Below, piece by piece: positions 61,770-64,000 of a stretch of DNA of 64,000 nt (the first letter of the stretch is position 1; each line of letters begins with the position of its first letter). Below the pieces are notes generated by a model. The model saw nothing but the letters and a program-made list of their open reading frames with translations. It ran no database searches and was not told where the DNA came from. Location of the stretch: positions 793,288 through 857,287 of the forward strand of contig NZ_SNWW01000001.1 in NCBI RefSeq assembly GCF_004362015.1, written 5' to 3'. The translations under genes were made by a program, and so were the position numbers. Source of the stretch: Flavobacterium chryseum. GTDB taxonomy: Bacteria; Bacteroidota; Bacteroidia; Flavobacteriales; Flavobacteriaceae.

Positions 61770-63167
61770 ATGAAAAAAAGCAATCTTTGGTCGTTACGGT
61801 TAGGTTTTTCCGGAAAAGAATCTGATAAAATTGAAAAGTTAGGATTAGAAAAATTTCTAAAGCATTCCTATGAATCAAAATTTGACACACAACTTCCGGT
61901 TTTTTTAGAAGATGATCCCAAAACATTAATCGAACTCAAAGAACTGCGAGAATCTATAAAAACAGCCGATTCTGAAGCCAAAAAGAAGCTTCTTAAAAGG
62001 GAAGTTTATTCTGCAATCGAATTTAAAAAATGGTGGATTTCCAAAATACGAAACGACGAATTTCCATTACGCGAAAATATGGTCTGTTTCTGGCACAATC
62101 ATTTTGTTTCAACTTCCCAAAAAGTAAAAGTTAATTATTGGGTTTACCAACACAATATGATTTTGCGCGAACATGCTTTCGGAAACTTCAAACAACTGAC
62201 CAAACAGATTTTGAAATCGAATGCAATGGTGAAATACTTAGATAACGGAGACAATAAAAAAGGTAAAATCAACGAAAACCTAAGCCGGGAATTATTAGAA
62301 TTATTCACAGTCGGAATTGGGAATTACACCGAAAGCGATATCAAAGAAGGTGCAAAAGCCTTAGCCGGATTAAATGTAGGAGATGATGGAGCGGTTTACA
62401 GAAAATTTGCCGAAGACAATAGCGATAAAACCTATTTCGGGAAAACCGGAAACTGGAAAGCAGATGATTTAGTTGATATTATTTTTGAACAGAAAAACAT
62501 TCCGTATTTAATAACCCGAAAAATTCTAAAATGGTTTGTTTATGATAAACCGCCGGAAAATTTGGTGGTTTATTATGGGGATTATTTCAGAAAAGTAAAG
62601 TTCGAAATAGAACCGCTGCTAACCAAAATTTTTACTGAAGAATATGCTAAAGATACTTCCGGAACCAAAATCAAAGATCCGTTGGTGTATATTTTACAGC
62701 TTATTGATGAATTGCAAATGAAAACTGTCGATGACGCCATGATTGTATATTTCCTGAAACAGCAAGGAATGGATTTATACAATCAAATAAATGTGAAAGG
62801 TTGGGATGGCGGAAATTCATGGCTGACTTCTCAAATTTATCTGCAACGGAATAATACATCAGACTTGCTTTGCAGCGGCAGAAGCATTACGAAAAAAGTA
62901 ATCAAAACAATGGCTGGCGATACGGAGAAACCAAAATCAAAATTCGAAAAAATCGAAGTAAAAATAGCTTTTGATTCAGACGGAAATAATAAAACCATCA
63001 TTACTGAATTATCAGACAGATTATTATTTAAAGTAAATGATTCCATACAGAAAGACATGGAAAAATTACTGAAATACGATTTTGATCCCAAAGAAGCTCA
63101 CGCCAATTTTGCCGTAATAAGACTCTTTAATTACATTACTAAGTTACCCGAATATCAATTAATTTAG
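61770..63167 (+). CDS. DUF1800 family protein
   Basis: 465 residues without a clear signal peptide. The DUF1800 features are MVCFWHNHFVSTSQKVKVNY, ILREHAFGNFKQLTKQILKS, MVKYLDNGDNKKGKINENLSRELLELFTVGIGNYTESDIKEG and ALAGLN, then a helical C-terminal half (KGWDGGNSWLTSQIYLQRNN). Paired with a DUF1501 gene 12 bp downstream, an arrangement widespread in bacteria; the DUF1800/DUF1501 pair is thought to act outside the cytoplasm, but the reaction is unknown. Confidence 0.9.
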   Translation: MKKSNLWSLRLGFSGKESDKIEKLGLEKFLKHSYESKFDTQLPVFLEDDPKTLIELKELRESIKTADSEAKKKLLKREVYSAIEFKKWWISKIRNDEFPLRENMVCFWHNHFVSTSQKVKVNYWVYQHNMILREHAFGNFKQLTKQILKSNAMVKYLDNGDNKKGKINENLSRELLELFTVGIGNYTESDIKEGAKALAGLNVGDDGAVYRKFAEDNSDKTYFGKTGNWKADDLVDIIFEQKNIPYLITRKILKWFVYDKPPENLVVYYGDYFRKVKFEIEPLLTKIFTEEYAKDTSGTKIKDPLVYILQLIDELQMKTVDDAMIVYFLKQQGMDLYNQINVKGWDGGNSWLTSQIYLQRNNTSDLLCSGRSITKKVIKTMAGDTEKPKSKFEKIEVKIAFDSDGNNKTIITELSDRLLFKVNDSIQKDMEKLLKYDFDPKEAHANFAVIRLFNYITKLPEYQLI

Positions 63168-63179
63168 AAAACTACAGCT

Positions 63180-64000
63180 ATGAACAGAAGAAATTTTCTA
63201 ACGTTAACAGGAACTTTTACAGGCGGATTGCTTGTACTTCCTGACTTTTTACATGCTTTTGGTTCGCAAAACAATTTGGTAATTGGGGAGCAGTGTATTG
63301 TATTTGTTCAGTTGAACGGAGGGAATGACGGATTAAATACTTTTATTCCCTATGAAGATCCGTTATATTATGATTTGAGAACTAAAATAGCTTTAAGTAA
63401 AGATGTAGTTATCGGAAAAAATAAAGGAATGGCATTTCATCCTTCTCTAAAAGATTTTGCTCAAATGCAGCAAAACGGAGATTTAACGGTAATTCAGAAT
63501 GTTGGATATCCGGAACCCATTCGATCTCATTTTAGAAGCCAGGAAATTTGGCAAACCGCAACAGATTCTAATAAGTATATCAATGAAGGCTGGCTGGGAA
63601 GATATTTAGATCTTCAATGCGATGGACATCAGGCAACAGCAGGAATAAATCTGGATTCAATTGATAATTTGGCCTTAAAAGGATTGGAACCAAATTCGAT
63701 AACCGTAAAAGATCCAAACCGATTCAAAATAAAATCAGACAGAGAAGAGAATGTAAAATTGTCTGATAATCCTCAATTAGACTTTGTTCGAAAAATTGCC
63801 AATTCGGTTACAGAAGGATCTGATGAAATTCAGAAAGCTTTGGCAAAATCAAAATCAGAAATTAGTTATCCAAAAACCGAATTGTCTAAAAACCTAGAAT
63901 GGATTGGCCGATTGATAAAAGGAAATCTGAATTCGAAAGTATATTATACTTCGCTTGGCGGATTTGATACGCATGATAATCAACTTGCACTTCATGAAAG
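63180..64000 (+). CDS. DUF1501 family protein, N-terminal part (cut by window edge)
   Basis: The first 273 residues. The N-terminus MNRRNFLTLTGTFTGGLLVL carries a twin-arginine (Tat) signal, so the protein is exported folded. Family motifs: VFVQLNGGNDGLNTFIPYED, HPSLKDFAQMQQNGDLTVIQ, VGYPEPIRSHFRSQEIWQTA, GWLGRYLD and YTSLGGFDTHDNQLALHE (a sulfatase/alkaline-phosphatase-like metal-binding pattern). It starts 12 bp after the DUF1800 stop and is surely co-transcribed. The rest lies beyond base 64000. Confidence 0.93.
   Translation, partial: MNRRNFLTLTGTFTGGLLVLPDFLHAFGSQNNLVIGEQCIVFVQLNGGNDGLNTFIPYEDPLYYDLRTKIALSKDVVIGKNKGMAFHPSLKDFAQMQQNGDLTVIQNVGYPEPIRSHFRSQEIWQTATDSNKYINEGWLGRYLDLQCDGHQATAGINLDSIDNLALKGLEPNSITVKDPNRFKIKSDREENVKLSDNPQLDFVRKIANSVTEGSDEIQKALAKSKSEISYPKTELSKNLEWIGRLIKGNLNSKVYYTSLGGFDTHDNQLALHE

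Overview
The window is a stretch of chromosome from a Flavobacteriaceae bacterium, most likely a Flavobacterium of the F. johnsoniae type. It is AT-rich. Two proteins end in type IX secretion sorting domains, there is a TonB-dependent receptor with a carboxypeptidase-like N-terminal domain, and the families DUF3098, DUF4271, DUF4296 and DUF5686 are typical of Bacteroidetes. Several promoters carry the Bacteroidetes -7 element TAnnTTTG, and Shine-Dalgarno sequences are largely absent. I saw no tRNA, rRNA, CRISPR array, prophage or insertion sequence. asnS is cut by the left edge and a DUF1501 gene by the right edge.

Layout. 1-4 kb: asnS, a secreted TPR protein and an MMPL transporter, all on the minus strand. 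4-8.5 kb: an SMR exporter, a LytS/LytTR two-component pair and a CPA2 cation/proton antiporter. 8.8-17.7 kb: leuS; the run ftsX, DUF3098, uppP, truB; a thioredoxin-like gene; pyrH and frr. 17.7-31.8 kb: a DUF5686 outer-membrane protein, a YugP-like Zn peptidase, an Lrp/AsnC regulator, hemD with DUF4271, divergent glycosyltransferase, dihydroorotase and DUF4296 genes, an epimerase, a barrel protein, tyrS and a T9SS-secreted CARDB protein. 32-41.4 kb: a LuxE-like gene, a T9SS mini-protein and a phosphate-type locus (surface lipoprotein, TonB receptor, PhoB-like regulator, PhoR-like kinase, OprO/P-like porin). 41.4-55.8 kb: glycosyltransferase, Lys/Ala-rich protein, large barrel protein, frameshifted XRE regulator, aspartokinase, GNAT, fbp, TerB, HupE-like protein, dCMP deaminase, S41 protease, lipoprotein, FAD protein and MarC. 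56-64 kb: DUF3109, nrdB and nrdA, a lipoprotein, and the DUF1800/DUF1501 pair.

Most of the window is core metabolism. The most interesting signal is regulatory. Upstream of the TonB receptor, the lipoprotein and the porin lie arrays of 7-bp units spaced exactly 11 bp apart (consensus near SNTAACA in gene orientation). In all three the array register ends 9 bp before the -7 element. This is the architecture of a Pho box, and a PhoB/PhoR pair lies between the three promoters. I read it as a phosphate-starvation surface-uptake regulon with a Bacteroidetes-type Pho box.

The intergenic space is also rich in dispersed palindromic elements of several families. Some family members have different inner sequences but keep perfect arm complementarity. 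A small terminator-bounded transcript with a 25-codon ORF may lie between truB and the thioredoxin-like gene.
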